From Paenibacillus artemisiicola (GTDB lineage: Bacteria > Bacillota > Bacilli > Paenibacillales > Paenibacillaceae): a stretch of 64,000 bases of DNA. This document shows positions 49,727 to 58,175 of this stretch, piece by piece; the first letter of the stretch is position 1; every line of letters starts with the position of its first letter. The translations under genes and the position numbers were made by a program. The stretch covers positions 27,387-91,386 of the forward strand of contig NZ_JAGGDJ010000020.1 in assembly GCF_017652985.1 (NCBI RefSeq), read 5' to 3'. Under the pieces are notes generated by a model. It searched no databases, was not told where the DNA came from, and saw only the letters and a program-made list of their open reading frames with translations.

Positions 49727-50281
49727 TTATACTTCCATGATGTCCTTCTCTTTGGCGGCGAGCACTTTTTCCACTTCGGCGATGAATTTGTCCGTCGTTT
49801 TTTGGATGTCGTCCTGGTGGCGGCGGGATTCATCTTCGGAAATGTCCGTCTTCTCGAGCTTCTTGATGTCGTCGTTCGCGTCGCGGCGGATGTTGCGGAT
49901 GGCAACCTTCGCTTCTTCGCCGAATTTCTTCGTCATCTTGACCAGCTCGCTGCGGCGCTCTTCCGTCAGCATCGGAATGCCGATGCGAATCGTGGAGCCG
50001 TCGTTCGAAGGCGTCAAGCCGAGATCGGATTTCATGATCGCTTTCTCGATGGCGCCCAGCGAGGATTTATCCCATGGCTGGATGAGCAGCGTGCGGGAAT
50101 CCGGCGTGTTGATGTTCGCCAATTGGTTGACCGGCGTCAAGGCGCCGTAATATTCGACTTGCAGACGGTCCAGCAGAGCCGGCGTCGCGCGTCCGGCGCG
50201 GAGCGTCGACAGATCGCGCTTCAGCGCGGCGATCGCTTTGTCCATCCGTTCTTCGGCGTTCTTCTTTATGGTTTGCGGCAC
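49727..50281 (-). CDS. frr: Ribosome recycling factor
   Basis: 184-residue factor that splits post-termination ribosomes with EF-G. It has the three-helix-bundle residues KRDLSTLRAGRATPALLDRL and IGIPMLTEERRSELVK ... AIRNIRRDAND. GTG start at 50281; its first base is the last base of the pyrH TAG, so the genes overlap by one nucleotide and are likely coupled. Confidence 0.97.
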   Translation of the reverse strand: MPQTIKKNAEERMDKAIAALKRDLSTLRAGRATPALLDRLQVEYYGALTPVNQLANINTPDSRTLLIQPWDKSSLGAIEKAIMKSDLGLTPSNDGSTIRIGIPMLTEERRSELVKMTKKFGEEAKVAIRNIRRDANDDIKKLEKTDISEDESRRHQDDIQKTTDKFIAEVEKVLAAKEKDIMEV

Positions 50282-51012
50282 TAGGACGCACTCCCTTTCA
50301 TCACGATTGTTCCGATTTTTTCTCCCAGCACGACGCGCTTAATGTTTCCGGCTTCCGTAATGGAGAATACGACGAGCGGAATGTCGTTGTCCATGCAGAG
50401 CGACGACGCCGTGGAGTCCATCACGCCCAAATTGCGGTTAAGCACTTCCAGGTACGTCAGCGTCTCGAATTTCTCCGCGGAAGCGTCCTTGAACGGATCG
50501 GCGGAATAGACGCCGTCCACTTTGTTTTTAGCCATTAAAATGACTTCGGCTTCTATTTCAGCTGCGCGCAATGCGGCAGTAGTGTCCGTGGAGAAGTACG
50601 GATTTCCCGTGCCGGCCGCGAAAATAACGACGCGTCCCTTTTCCAGGTGACGAATCGCCCGGCGGCGAATATAAGGTTCCGCGATTTGCTGCATCGCGAT
50701 CGAGGTTTGCACGCGAGTCGGCACGTCGATTTGTTCGAGCGCGTCCTGCAGCGCGAGAGAATTCATAACCGTGGCAAGCATTCCCATGTAATCGGCCGTC
50801 GCGCGGTCGATGCCTTTTGCCGAACCCGCGATGCCGCGCCAGATGTTTCCGCCGCCGACGACGATCGCCACTTCAACGTTAAGTTCCACTACTTCTTTGA
50901 CCTGCTCGGCGATCGAAGAGATCACGGAGGATTCGATTCCATACCCATTGTTACCCGAGAGCGATTCCCCGCTCACCTTCAGCACGATACGTTTGTACAC
51001 GGGACTTTGCAA
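50281..51012 (-). CDS. pyrH: UMP kinase
   Basis: 243-residue amino-acid-kinase-fold UMP kinase. Motifs: VLKVSGESLSGNNGYGI (phosphate loop), IVVGGGNIWRGIAG, ATADYMGMLATVMNSLALQ, and FAAGTGNPYFSTDTTAALRA. It makes UDP and is normally allosterically controlled by GTP/UTP. TTG start at 51012, 9 nt after GGAGG. A terminator separates it from tsf; I saw no clear promoter in the 84 nt between. Confidence 0.96.
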   Translation of the reverse strand: MQSPVYKRIVLKVSGESLSGNNGYGIESSVISSIAEQVKEVVELNVEVAIVVGGGNIWRGIAGSAKGIDRATADYMGMLATVMNSLALQDALEQIDVPTRVQTSIAMQQIAEPYIRRRAIRHLEKGRVVIFAAGTGNPYFSTDTTAALRAAEIEAEVILMAKNKVDGVYSADPFKDASAEKFETLTYLEVLNRNLGVMDSTASSLCMDNDIPLVVFSITEAGNIKRVVLGEKIGTIVMKGSAS

Positions 51013-51096
51013 CGTGGTTTACCTCCATCTTGGACCTTGTCTTAAGGCCGCATACTCGAAATGAATGCTGCTTATCGCGCAGCGGTCGGTAAGTAG

Positions 51097-51125
51097 AAAA
51101 AACGGCGGGGCGAACGCCCCGCCCC
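51097..51125 (-). terminator. Terminator of rpsB-tsf
   Basis: GGCGGGGC/GCCCCGCC stem (51104-51111 with 51116-51123), 4-nt loop, T6 on the minus strand. Confidence 0.85.
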
Positions 51126-51140
51126 GCCTGTGCGTTCGGA

Positions 51141-51791
51141 TTACAATTTGGCTTGAGACATAACTTCGGCAACGAAGTTGTCTTCTTTTTTCTCCAAGCC
51201 TTCGCCGAGTTCATAACGAACGAAGCGACGGATCGAGATGTTCTCGCCGATCGTGCTGATTTTTTCTTTAAGCAGCGTGTGGATCGTTTTGTCCGGATCT
51301 TTGATGAACGCTTGCTCAAGCAGGCAGTACTCTTCGTAGTATTTGCTGATGCGGCCTTCAACCATCTTTTCGACGATTTTTTCTGGCTTGCCTTCGTTGA
51401 GGGCTTGCGCCTTCAGAATTTCGCGCTCTTTTTCCAGCTCATCGGCCGGCACTTCTTCGCGGCTGACGAATTTCGGGCTAGCCGCCGCGATTTGCATCGC
51501 GATATCGCGCGCGAATTCGCGGAATTGATCGGTTTTGCCGACGAAGTCCGTTTCGCAGTTGATTTCGACGAGCACGCCGATGCGGCCGCCGGCGTGAATG
51601 TAGGACTCGACCGTGCCTTCCGTCGCTACGCGGCCCGCTTTGTTCGCCGCCGCGGACAGTCCTTTCTCGCGAAGCAGGTCGATCGCTTTCGCGATGTCGC
51701 CGTTCGTTTCGTCCAGCGCTTTTTTGCATTCCAGCATGCCCGCGCCCGTTCTTTCACGCAATTCTTTTACTGCACTCGCACTTACCGCCAT
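51141..51791 (-). CDS. tsf: Elongation factor Ts
   Basis: 216-residue guanine-nucleotide exchange factor for EF-Tu. It has an N-terminal UBA-like region (VKELRERTGAGMLECKKAL), TDFVGKTDQFREFARDIAMQIAA, and a C-terminal Tsf domain, with the shorter length common in Bacilli relatives. AGGAGGTCACG precedes the ATG. It follows rpsB with a hairpin terminator between. Confidence 0.97.
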   Translation of the reverse strand: MAVSASAVKELRERTGAGMLECKKALDETNGDIAKAIDLLREKGLSAAANKAGRVATEGTVESYIHAGGRIGVLVEINCETDFVGKTDQFREFARDIAMQIAAASPKFVSREEVPADELEKEREILKAQALNEGKPEKIVEKMVEGRISKYYEEYCLLEQAFIKDPDKTIHTLLKEKISTIGENISIRRFVRYELGEGLEKKEDNFVAEVMSQAKL

Positions 51792-51828
51792 CGTTCGTGA
51801 CCTCCTGAAATTGGATAAGGTTTGACTT

Positions 51829-51872
51829 TAAAAAAAGGGCGGTGAGAGGTTATGCACCTTCTGACCACCCTT
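51829..51872 (-). terminator. Terminator between rpsB and tsf
   Basis: GGGTGGT/ACCGCCC stem with a poorly paired centre, then seven T. tsf has no visible promoter, so this is probably a partial terminator setting the S2:EF-Ts ratio. Confidence 0.6.
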
Positions 51873-51895
51873 TCTAGTCGGTTCGTCAATGAATA

Positions 51896-52594
51896 TTAAG
51901 CAGTCGTGACTTCGCCTTGGCGCGATTCAACGATTGCGTCGGCCATTTTCGCCGTCAGCAATTTTACTGCGCGGATTGCATCGTCGTTACCCGGGATGAC
52001 GTAATCGATCTCGTCCGGATCGCAGTTCGTGTCTACGATGCCGACGATCGGGATACCCAGCTTGCGCGCTTCGGCAACCGCGATGCGCTCTTTGCGAGGG
52101 TCGATGACGAAGAGGGCGCTAGGCAGGGAACGCATGCCTTTGATGCCGCCGAGGAATTTTTCGAGACGATCTTTCTCTTTGCGGAGAAGGATGACTTCTT
52201 TCTTCGGAAGCACGTTGAACGTGCCGTCTTCTTCCCATTTGTCGATCGTTTTCAGACGATCGATACGTTTTTGGATCGTTTGGAAGTTCGTCAGCGTGCC
52301 GCCCAGCCAACGCTGGTTGATGTAGAAGTTGCCGCAACGTTCCGCTTCTTCCTTAACCGAATCCTGTGCTTGTTTTTTCGTGCCGACGAAGAGAATCGTG
52401 CCGCCTTGCTCGCCGATCGAGCGAACGAAGTTGTAAGCCTCTTCGACTTTCTTTACCGTTTTTTGCAAATCGATAATGTAAATCCCGTTACGTTCCGTGA
52501 AGATATAACGATCCATTTTCGGGTTCCAGCGACGAGTTTGGTGACCGAAGTGTACCCCAGCTTCAAGAAGCTGTTTCATGGAAATAACCGCCAT
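51896..52594 (-). CDS. rpsB: Ribosomal protein S2
   Basis: 232-residue 30S protein: SMKQLLEAGVHFGHQTRRWNPK, RWLGGTLTNFQTI and the C-terminal GIPIVGIVDTNCDPDEIDYVIPGNDDAIRA are diagnostic. AGGAGGTGTTGAAG precedes the ATG. It has its own promoter about 130 nt upstream. Confidence 0.98.
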   Translation of the reverse strand: MAVISMKQLLEAGVHFGHQTRRWNPKMDRYIFTERNGIYIIDLQKTVKKVEEAYNFVRSIGEQGGTILFVGTKKQAQDSVKEEAERCGNFYINQRWLGGTLTNFQTIQKRIDRLKTIDKWEEDGTFNVLPKKEVILLRKEKDRLEKFLGGIKGMRSLPSALFVIDPRKERIAVAEARKLGIPIVGIVDTNCDPDEIDYVIPGNDDAIRAVKLLTAKMADAIVESRQGEVTTA

Positions 52595-52721
52595 CTCTTC
52601 AACACCTCCTGTTAAATGGTTTTTTGTTTTCCTCCGCCGATCTCATTTTCCGCCATCACTTCGACCGGGCCGAAGCACCAATGGCAAAATTAATCGGCGT
52701 GTGTTTTTAACACCGTCAACT

Positions 52722-52751
52722 ACTATACCATATCCGGATGGGGCCATGCAA
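52722..52751 (-). promoter_or_regulatory. rpsB promoter
   Basis: TTGCAT (52746-52751), 18-nt spacer, TATAGT (52722-52727) with an extended -10 (TGG). The ~120-nt leader may contain an S2-responsive structure, not resolved here. Confidence 0.6.
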
Positions 52752-52770
52752 CCGCATTTGACGGCAATTC

Positions 52771-52793
52771 GACGCCGTTTTCAATACGGCGTC
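52771..52793 (-). other. Hairpin at the end of the motility operon
   Basis: GACGCCGT/ACGGCGTC, 8-bp perfect stem with a 7-nt loop, overlapping the stop codon of the last gene. No U-tract follows, so it is not a standard terminator; it may protect the mRNA 3' end. Confidence 0.5.
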
Positions 52794-53373
52794 ATTTCCC
52801 GCTTTTATCCAAATCGCGCTTGGCCGTTTCGGGATCGAGCGGCTGGCTCGTCACGATGCCGCGCACCTGCTGCAGGGTCGGTTTGCCCTGAAACGAAAAA
52901 TAGCCCGCGCGAATCGTTTTCAATCGCATCAGGTCGATGAAAGCCTGCTTGTCGGCGATGATGCCGCGTTCGGCAAGCAGTTCCGCCGTCTCCGATACGC
53001 TCGCGTTCGGCGGAATGCGCACGATCGTTCGGGCCTGATCGACCGCTTTGTCTTCCCCGTCCGATGCCGCCGGTTTCCCGGCCTTCTCGTCCTTGGCGCC
53101 GGCAGCCGGCTTATCCGCCGCCTCGCCCGGCGCGGACGACGGCTTGGCGTTCTCCGTCGCCGTCTTCGGCAGCAGCTCGGCGCGAACGCGCTCGCGCTCG
53201 TCCGCGACGGCCTTGTCGAGATCCGCTTGCGAGTACGTCTTGACCTCGGCCATCGTCTCCGGCAGCGCGTTCAAGCCTTCGGCCTGCTTCTCGCCGATCA
53301 GCATCAACTGCAGCAATCCGGCACCCAAGATGATGCCGACGCCGAGTCCGAACAGAAACGTCCGCCTGTTCAT
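52792..53373 (-). CDS. Membrane-anchored protein with MltG/YceG-type LysM-like domain
   Basis: 193 residues: an N-terminal membrane helix (about 5-26), a charged and Ala/Lys-rich linker (45-110), then about 70 residues (IPPNASVSETAELLAERGIIADKQAFIDLMRLKTIRAGYFSF by parts) that resemble the small LysM-like subdomain at the N terminus of endolytic transglycosylase MltG. The catalytic MltG domain is absent, so transglycosylase activity is not expected; it may be a peptidoglycan-binding or regulatory protein. It overlaps the SwrB-like gene by 4 nt (ATGA) and is last before rpsB. Confidence 0.75.
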   Translation of the reverse strand: MNRRTFLFGLGVGIILGAGLLQLMLIGEKQAEGLNALPETMAEVKTYSQADLDKAVADERERVRAELLPKTATENAKPSSAPGEAADKPAAGAKDEKAGKPAASDGEDKAVDQARTIVRIPPNASVSETAELLAERGIIADKQAFIDLMRLKTIRAGYFSFQGKPTLQQVRGIVTSQPLDPETAKRDLDKSGK

Positions 53374-53987
53374 CGCGCCGCCTCCTCTTGCTTCGCCAGT
53401 TGAAGGATCAGCTGGACTTCTCCTTTGTGGCGTCCCAGCTTCTTCGCGATCGCCTCGATGGACTTGCCGGCCGAATGGAGCTCGAACAGCTCCGAGTACC
53501 GGCCGCGAATCGAGTCCGTTCGAGTATCGTCTTCCGGGCTGTCCGCAGCCAAGAACGCAGCTTCCCGCAAGCCCGCTTCGGCCGGAATCGAAGGTTCGTC
53601 CGCCGCAATCGAAGACACCTCCGGCGGTGTCCCTACATTATATAGAGCCGGCATCGTCTTGCTTTCCCTCTGCGTTCGCAGCAGCTCGGACAGCGCCGCT
53701 TCGAGCTCGGCGCAGCGCGTTTCGAGCCGTTCAAGCCGCTCGTCCCGCTTCGCCGCCATCGCCTGCGCTTCCTGCGCCGATTTGCCGACCAGATCCGCGA
53801 TTTCCCGGTTGTCCGCCTCCATGTTCTCCATGAACTGCTCCAGCGCGGTTTCCATGCCGCGCATGGTCCGGTCGCGGTCTTCCGCGCCGCCTCGCGCGCT
53901 TCCGTCGGCGGCCTTCCTGCGGGGAAGCACGGCTGCGCAAACAATGGCGATGCCTCCGAGGAGCATGATGGTTTGCCACGGTTCCAT
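53370..53987 (-). CDS. SwrB-like membrane protein (probable motility regulator)
   Basis: 205 residues: an N-terminal membrane helix (about 5-22), an acidic coiled-coil region (about 30-105), a linker, and a C-terminal helix-turn-helix-like segment (SELFELHSAGKSIEAIAKKLGRHKGEVQLILQLA). The architecture and position between sigD and rpsB match SwrB (YlxL) of B. subtilis, which promotes flagellar assembly and swarming; sequence conservation there is low, so the name is inferred. AGGTGATTCGAA precedes the ATG. Confidence 0.7.
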   Translation of the reverse strand: MEPWQTIMLLGGIAIVCAAVLPRRKAADGSARGGAEDRDRTMRGMETALEQFMENMEADNREIADLVGKSAQEAQAMAAKRDERLERLETRCAELEAALSELLRTQRESKTMPALYNVGTPPEVSSIAADEPSIPAEAGLREAAFLAADSPEDDTRTDSIRGRYSELFELHSAGKSIEAIAKKLGRHKGEVQLILQLAKQEEAAR

Positions 53988-54019
53988 TTCGAATCACCTG
54001 CAATTATGGTTATGATGCT

Positions 54020-54349
54020 TCATGTCGACACGTCGATATGCTTGCCCTTGTAAGGATGCGGCGGTTCGTCGCGCTCGTCCTTGCGTTCCTGACCCGTTTG
54101 TCCCCGGTTCTGCCAGGCCCCCCGCTTCTCCGCGGAACGGGAATTCCGGTCGTGCTCCGACGAGATGCCGCGATTGCCGCTCTGTTCGACTTCCGCATTG
54201 CGGCTGCGCTGCTCCTCCATCGTCTTGGCCGCGTCCTTCTCCAGCAGCGCTTGCTCCAGCGCGGGCCGGTGGTTCATTTGGCTTTGCTGCGAGGCGCTTT
54301 CGGGCGTGCGCGGCACGGATACTTGAAAATCGATCGGCCTGTACGGCAT
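54020..54349 (-). CDS. Small conserved hydrophilic protein in the motility operon
   Basis: 109 residues starting MPYRPIDFQVSVPRTPESAS, followed by a Gln/Glu/Arg/Lys-rich, probably helical or disordered region. No membrane segment or known domain. Strong support for translation: AAGGAGG lies 7 nt before ATG 54349. The same frame is open far upstream through fapA antiphase sequence, which hides this start. Similar short proteins beginning RPxDFQVSxPRT occur beside sigD/fapA in other Firmicutes as I recall; function unknown. Confidence 0.75.
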   Translation of the reverse strand: MPYRPIDFQVSVPRTPESASQQSQMNHRPALEQALLEKDAAKTMEEQRSRNAEVEQSGNRGISSEHDRNSRSAEKRGAWQNRGQTGQERKDERDEPPHPYKGKHIDVST

Positions 54350-54411
54350 GCGCGGTCCTCCTTCCGATGCGGACGCGAACGGTTCGCCGCTCGAATCCGC
54401 ACGTCGATGCT

Positions 54412-55818
54412 TTACATATAAGGAGCCATGATGACGTCGCCTTCGGAATATCGGAACGAAATGCGCTGCGCCGCATCCTTGACGAAGCGCGTATTGCGGC
54501 CGATCACGATTTTGGTGCCGCCGTAGATGACGTTGACTACGTCCACCTTCGCGCTGTCGGTATCTTCGAGCGATCGTTCGATTTCCAGCAGCCGGTCCCT
54601 GTTGTCCGCGATTTCCTCGAGCGCCGCCCGCTTCGTCGACGTCAGCTTGATCCGCATCGCCAGCTTGTCGCTGGACAGCGTGCCCGCCGCCGCAAGCTGA
54701 TCGAGCAGCGCCAGCGCCTTCTCCGTCTTGTCCAGGCTGTCGTTCAGCGCCCGGAGCTGCGTGCGCCGCTCCAGCAGCTCGCTCCGCAGCTCCGGCCGGA
54801 CGCCGACTTCGATGACGGTCGCGGTCGACATCGTGTTGCCGATCGTTCGCGCGACGACGCGTTCGCCGGCTTGGATGCTCCCCCCGACGACGAGGCCTTT
54901 GGCGCCGGTACACTGCACGCTGCGGCCCGCGCGCACTTGGGAATGCATGATGCTTTGCGAGACGAGCACATCCTCCGCCGCGATGACGTTGCCTTCCTGA
55001 ATGAAGGAGCATTTCACGTTTTTGCCGGCTTTGATCAGGCCTTTGCCGCTCGCCAGCACGCCGCCGGTGATTTCGACGGACCCGTCCGTTTCAAGCACGG
55101 CGCCTTCGACGCCGCCGACGACCCGAATATCTCCGGATGCTTTGATCTTAAAGCCCGCCAGCACGTTGCCGCGAACGACGACCGTCCCGACGAAATCGAT
55201 GTTGCCGATCTTGTAGTCGACGTCCCCGTTGACCTCGTACACCGGGAACACGTTGATTTTGGACTTGTCGGTCATCGAGACCAACCCGTCGAGGGCGGCG
55301 TAGAGCGCCGTTTGTTCGGGATTGAGCACGACGTTTTTGCCGAGCTTGAAGTACGCTTCCTTGCCGTTGCGGCCGGCAATCGGCTCGCCCGTGACCGCCA
55401 CCCCGTCTTTGCCGGGCGTAGCCCCGACCTTCTCCGCGATGAGTTGGCCCCGCTTCACGTTCTTCAGCTGCGTCACTTCCTTGAAGTCCACCTTGCCGCC
55501 TTCCAGCTCGACGGGGCGGTAGCCTTCCTCGTCCATGTCATAGGAAAACCGGATGTAGCCGTCCTTGCCGTTCGCCGCCGCTTCGCCCTCCGCGACGACC
55601 GTTTGCTTGTAATAATACCGGCTCGGCATCGCGGCGATGTCGTCCAGCACGGTCCGCAGCACGCCATGCTTGACGCCATGGCTCTTTAAATAATCTTCCA
55701 GCTGCGAAGAAGTGCAGGAGAACGTTTCGTCCGCCACGTTGAATTGCACGAACGCAGTCAATTTATCGGGCGACTGCTGCACGACCACGTATTTTTGCAT
55801 TTGTTCGGCCGTCGTCAC
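54412..55818 (-). CDS. fapA: FapA-family flagellar assembly protein (DUF342)
   Basis: 468 residues. The FapA/DUF342 core (about 75-340) contains RGQLIAEKVGATPGKDGVAVTG and a series of Gly-rich beta-helix turns (GDIRVVGGVEGAVLETDGSVEITGG by parts). A coiled-coil segment follows (about 345-425, LLERRTQLRALNDSLDKTEKAL) and a small beta-rich C terminus. Polymer-forming proteins of this family are widespread next to sigD; the molecular role is unclear. GTG start at 55818, 7 nt after GGAGG. Confidence 0.82.
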   Translation of the reverse strand: MTTAEQMQKYVVVQQSPDKLTAFVQFNVADETFSCTSSQLEDYLKSHGVKHGVLRTVLDDIAAMPSRYYYKQTVVAEGEAAANGKDGYIRFSYDMDEEGYRPVELEGGKVDFKEVTQLKNVKRGQLIAEKVGATPGKDGVAVTGEPIAGRNGKEAYFKLGKNVVLNPEQTALYAALDGLVSMTDKSKINVFPVYEVNGDVDYKIGNIDFVGTVVVRGNVLAGFKIKASGDIRVVGGVEGAVLETDGSVEITGGVLASGKGLIKAGKNVKCSFIQEGNVIAAEDVLVSQSIMHSQVRAGRSVQCTGAKGLVVGGSIQAGERVVARTIGNTMSTATVIEVGVRPELRSELLERRTQLRALNDSLDKTEKALALLDQLAAAGTLSSDKLAMRIKLTSTKRAALEEIADNRDRLLEIERSLEDTDSAKVDVVNVIYGGTKIVIGRNTRFVKDAAQRISFRYSEGDVIMAPYM

Positions 55819-55839
55819 GACTGCCCCTCCCTCGATCGG

Positions 55840-56625
55840 TTAGTGCTGCATGAGCTGATCCTTCTGTTTCTCCAGCGCGCCCCGAAGCCGGAGAATCGCC
55901 TTGGAGTGAAGCTGCGAGATGCGCGAAGGCGAAAGCGACATGACCTCCGCGATTTCGCTGAGCGACAGCTCTTCGTAGTAGAAGAGCGAGATGACGGTCC
56001 GCTCCTTCTCGGTCAGCCGGTCGATCCCCCGGACGAGGGATTCCTTCAGAAAAAACTCATGCACCTTGTAATCCGGATTTTTCGCTTTCTCGTCCACGAG
56101 GAGCGACAGACGGGTTTCCGACTCCTCGTCGCGGATCGGATCCTCCAGCGAGCATACGGTCGTAACGGCGATTTCCTGCAGCATGACGCCGAATTCCTTC
56201 ACCGTCACGTTCAGGTAGCCGCTGATTTCCGCGTCTTCCACGGAGCGCATGTACTGCTGCTCCAATATCTGATAAGCTTCCTCAATCCGCTTCGCCTTCT
56301 CGCGCACGGAGCGCGGAACCCAGTCGCCCTGGCGAAGGCCGTCGATGATCGCCCCGCGAATCCGCCAGGACGCGTACGTCTCGAATTGAAGACCTCTTCT
56401 GTAGTCGAATTTTTCGATGGCGTCGATCAAGCCCATGACGCCGTTGCTGGCCAGGTCGTCCTTCGATACGTTCTTGGGAAGCCCGATGGCCATCCGGTTG
56501 CTGACGTAGTCGACCAAGGACAAGTATTGCTCGATCAGCCGTTTCTTGGCCTCGATGTCCCCGTCTTCTTTCCACTTGCGCCAGATCTCGATGTTCGACA
56601 AATGAGGCGCTTTCGGCTCAATCAT
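55840..56625 (-). CDS. sigD: RNA polymerase sigma factor SigD/FliA
   Basis: 261-residue sigma-28 family factor for late flagellar, chemotaxis and autolysin genes. Region 2: GLPKNVSKDDLASNGVMGLIDAIEKFDYRRGLQFETYASWRIRGAIIDGLR (by parts); region 3: EISGYLNVTVKEFG; region 4: RTVISLFYYEELSLSEIAEVMSLSPSRISQLH (by parts). Full length; ATG with GGAGGGTGAGACG upstream. Encoded inside the operon it helps to control. Confidence 0.95.
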   Translation of the reverse strand: MIEPKAPHLSNIEIWRKWKEDGDIEAKKRLIEQYLSLVDYVSNRMAIGLPKNVSKDDLASNGVMGLIDAIEKFDYRRGLQFETYASWRIRGAIIDGLRQGDWVPRSVREKAKRIEEAYQILEQQYMRSVEDAEISGYLNVTVKEFGVMLQEIAVTTVCSLEDPIRDEESETRLSLLVDEKAKNPDYKVHEFFLKESLVRGIDRLTEKERTVISLFYYEELSLSEIAEVMSLSPSRISQLHSKAILRLRGALEKQKDQLMQH

Positions 56626-56629
56626 CGTC

Positions 56630-57061
56630 TCACCCTCCTGTTAGGTGACGTATTGCTTTTGCCAATTCTTCGGGCTCCTTGTTTTGCGTAGAAACCAATT
56701 TTGGAGGCGACAGCGGTTTAAAGTCCGATTGTTGGCTTGACTCCGGCGTTACGTTTCCATCCGTTTGATAATGAAGCAGTTCGCGCAGCTCTTCGCCCTG
56801 TTCCGGCGTCGAATAATCGATCGCCTGCCCTTTGGGCTGTTCCTCGGCCGCGGCGGCATGCCGCATGGCCGCCGCCGGCCGAGGCTTCAAGATAACCGCC
56901 AACGCGGCGCGAACCGGAAACGCCAGCGCGAAAAAAACGATAAACGCGTACAGGCAACGAAGACCGGTAATGGCCGGTCCGTTATCGCCGATCGAAAAAA
57001 GGAGCGTCAACAAGCTTCCGCTTAGGCCGAGCGTTATGTTCCAGCGCCATGAACCGATCAT
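56630..57061 (-). CDS. Small two-helix membrane protein between cheD and sigD
   Basis: 143 residues: two predicted membrane helices (about 7-25 and 35-58), then a cytoplasmic hydrophilic tail ending PEELAKAIRHLTGG. No known domain. AAAGGAG lies 7 nt before ATG 57061, the gap to cheD is 2 nt and to sigD 4 nt, so it is clearly part of the operon. The reading frame is open upstream through cheD, which obscures the start. B. subtilis has no gene at this point between cheD and sigD. Confidence 0.75.
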   Translation of the reverse strand: MIGSWRWNITLGLSGSLLTLLFSIGDNGPAITGLRCLYAFIVFFALAFPVRAALAVILKPRPAAAMRHAAAAEEQPKGQAIDYSTPEQGEELRELLHYQTDGNVTPESSQQSDFKPLSPPKLVSTQNKEPEELAKAIRHLTGG

Positions 57062-57063
57062 TG

Positions 57064-57558
57064 CTAAATCTCCTTTACTCCTTGCTGAACGCTGCGTATG
57101 GTCAACATGCCGTTCAGGCTGTTGAACTCGATCGTCCGTCCGTAATTCGCCCCCGTATCCTCCGACAGCAGCGGAATGTCGAAGCGCTCCAGCATCAGCC
57201 TGCAGGATTCCACGTTCCGCGGACCGATCCGCATGGCGTCGCTGCTTGCATGGAACGCGAACATCTGGGCGCCGCCGGCCATCTTGGCCACGAACCTCCG
57301 CGCCACGGCCCCTTCCGTCCGCATCAGCTCGATCAGACGGGGAATCGACGTATCCGCGTATTTGGCGACGTTGATCGGTGCTTCCCGCGCGATCTCGGAA
57401 GTCGGCAGCATGACGTGCGCCATCCCGGCGATCTTGGCGCGTTCGTCGTACAAGGTCAGGCCGACGCACGAACCGAGACCGGTCGTCTTCAGCACGGCGC
57501 CGCCGGCCGCGACTTTCAAATCCGCCATGCCGACTTTCACGACGTTCTCGCGGATCAT
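57064..57558 (-). CDS. cheD: Chemoreceptor glutamine deamidase CheD
   Basis: 164 residues. The catalytic Cys is in TTGLGSCVGLTLYD and the His in AGMAHVMLP; a Thr/Ser-rich C-terminal region completes the family fold. It deamidates receptor glutamines and, bound to CheC, links phospho-CheY to adaptation. It overlaps cheC by 4 nt (ATGA). Confidence 0.95.
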   Translation of the reverse strand: MIRENVVKVGMADLKVAAGGAVLKTTGLGSCVGLTLYDERAKIAGMAHVMLPTSEIAREAPINVAKYADTSIPRLIELMRTEGAVARRFVAKMAGGAQMFAFHASSDAMRIGPRNVESCRLMLERFDIPLLSEDTGANYGRTIEFNSLNGMLTIRSVQQGVKEI

Positions 57559-58172
57559 TCGGTCGGCACTCCCAAGGCGTTGAAAATCCGCTCGAACGAC
57601 TCCGGATCCGGAATGAGGAAGAAATGGCCCGCGAGCGCTTCCTTGCCTTCCAAGAAGGTCGTATCGATGAGAAGCGCGGAGTCGCCCATGTCCCCGTATT
57701 GCACAAGGCCGTAACTGAGAATCGCGCCGGCCATGTCGACCGCGATCGCGGGGACGGTCGGCGACAAGTACAAGTGCGTGAAATCCGCGAGCGACGACAG
57801 GTACGACCCGGCCAAAATATTGCCGATTTCGCTCAGCGCGGAAAATTCCATCTCCGAATACCCTTCGTCCTGCACGTCGATGGCGAGCAGATTGCGAAGC
57901 AGCTTCTTGGCGGATTCCTCGTCGATCAGGAAAAACATGTTGCCCGGCGCGTCGCCCTCCACGCGCAAGAATACGGCGATGACCACTTGCTCGAACCCGC
58001 CGACCTTATCGGCGATTTGCTCGAACGGGCTTAAGCTGACGGTCGGGACCATCATGTCGACGGGCTTGTCCAGCAGGCGGGACAGCGCGGTCGCGGCGTT
58101 GCCCGCGCCGATGTTGCCCACTTCCTTCAGCACGTCGAGCTTGAACGCTTCCAGGCGGTTTAACGGATTCAC
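57555..58172 (-). CDS. cheC: CheY-P phosphatase CheC
   Basis: 205-residue CheC/FliY-type phosphatase. Two active-site segments are visible: ExxxNxxG-type VLKEVGNIGAGNAATALSRLL and ALSEIGNILAGSYLSSLADFT, each with Glu and Asn three residues apart. It hydrolyses phospho-CheY and stimulates CheD in Bacilli. GTG start at 58172, 3 nt after the cheW stop. Confidence 0.95.
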   Translation of the reverse strand: MNPLNRLEAFKLDVLKEVGNIGAGNAATALSRLLDKPVDMMVPTVSLSPFEQIADKVGGFEQVVIAVFLRVEGDAPGNMFFLIDEESAKKLLRNLLAIDVQDEGYSEMEFSALSEIGNILAGSYLSSLADFTHLYLSPTVPAIAVDMAGAILSYGLVQYGDMGDSALLIDTTFLEGKEALAGHFFLIPDPESFERIFNALGVPTE

Positions 58173-58175
58173 GCG

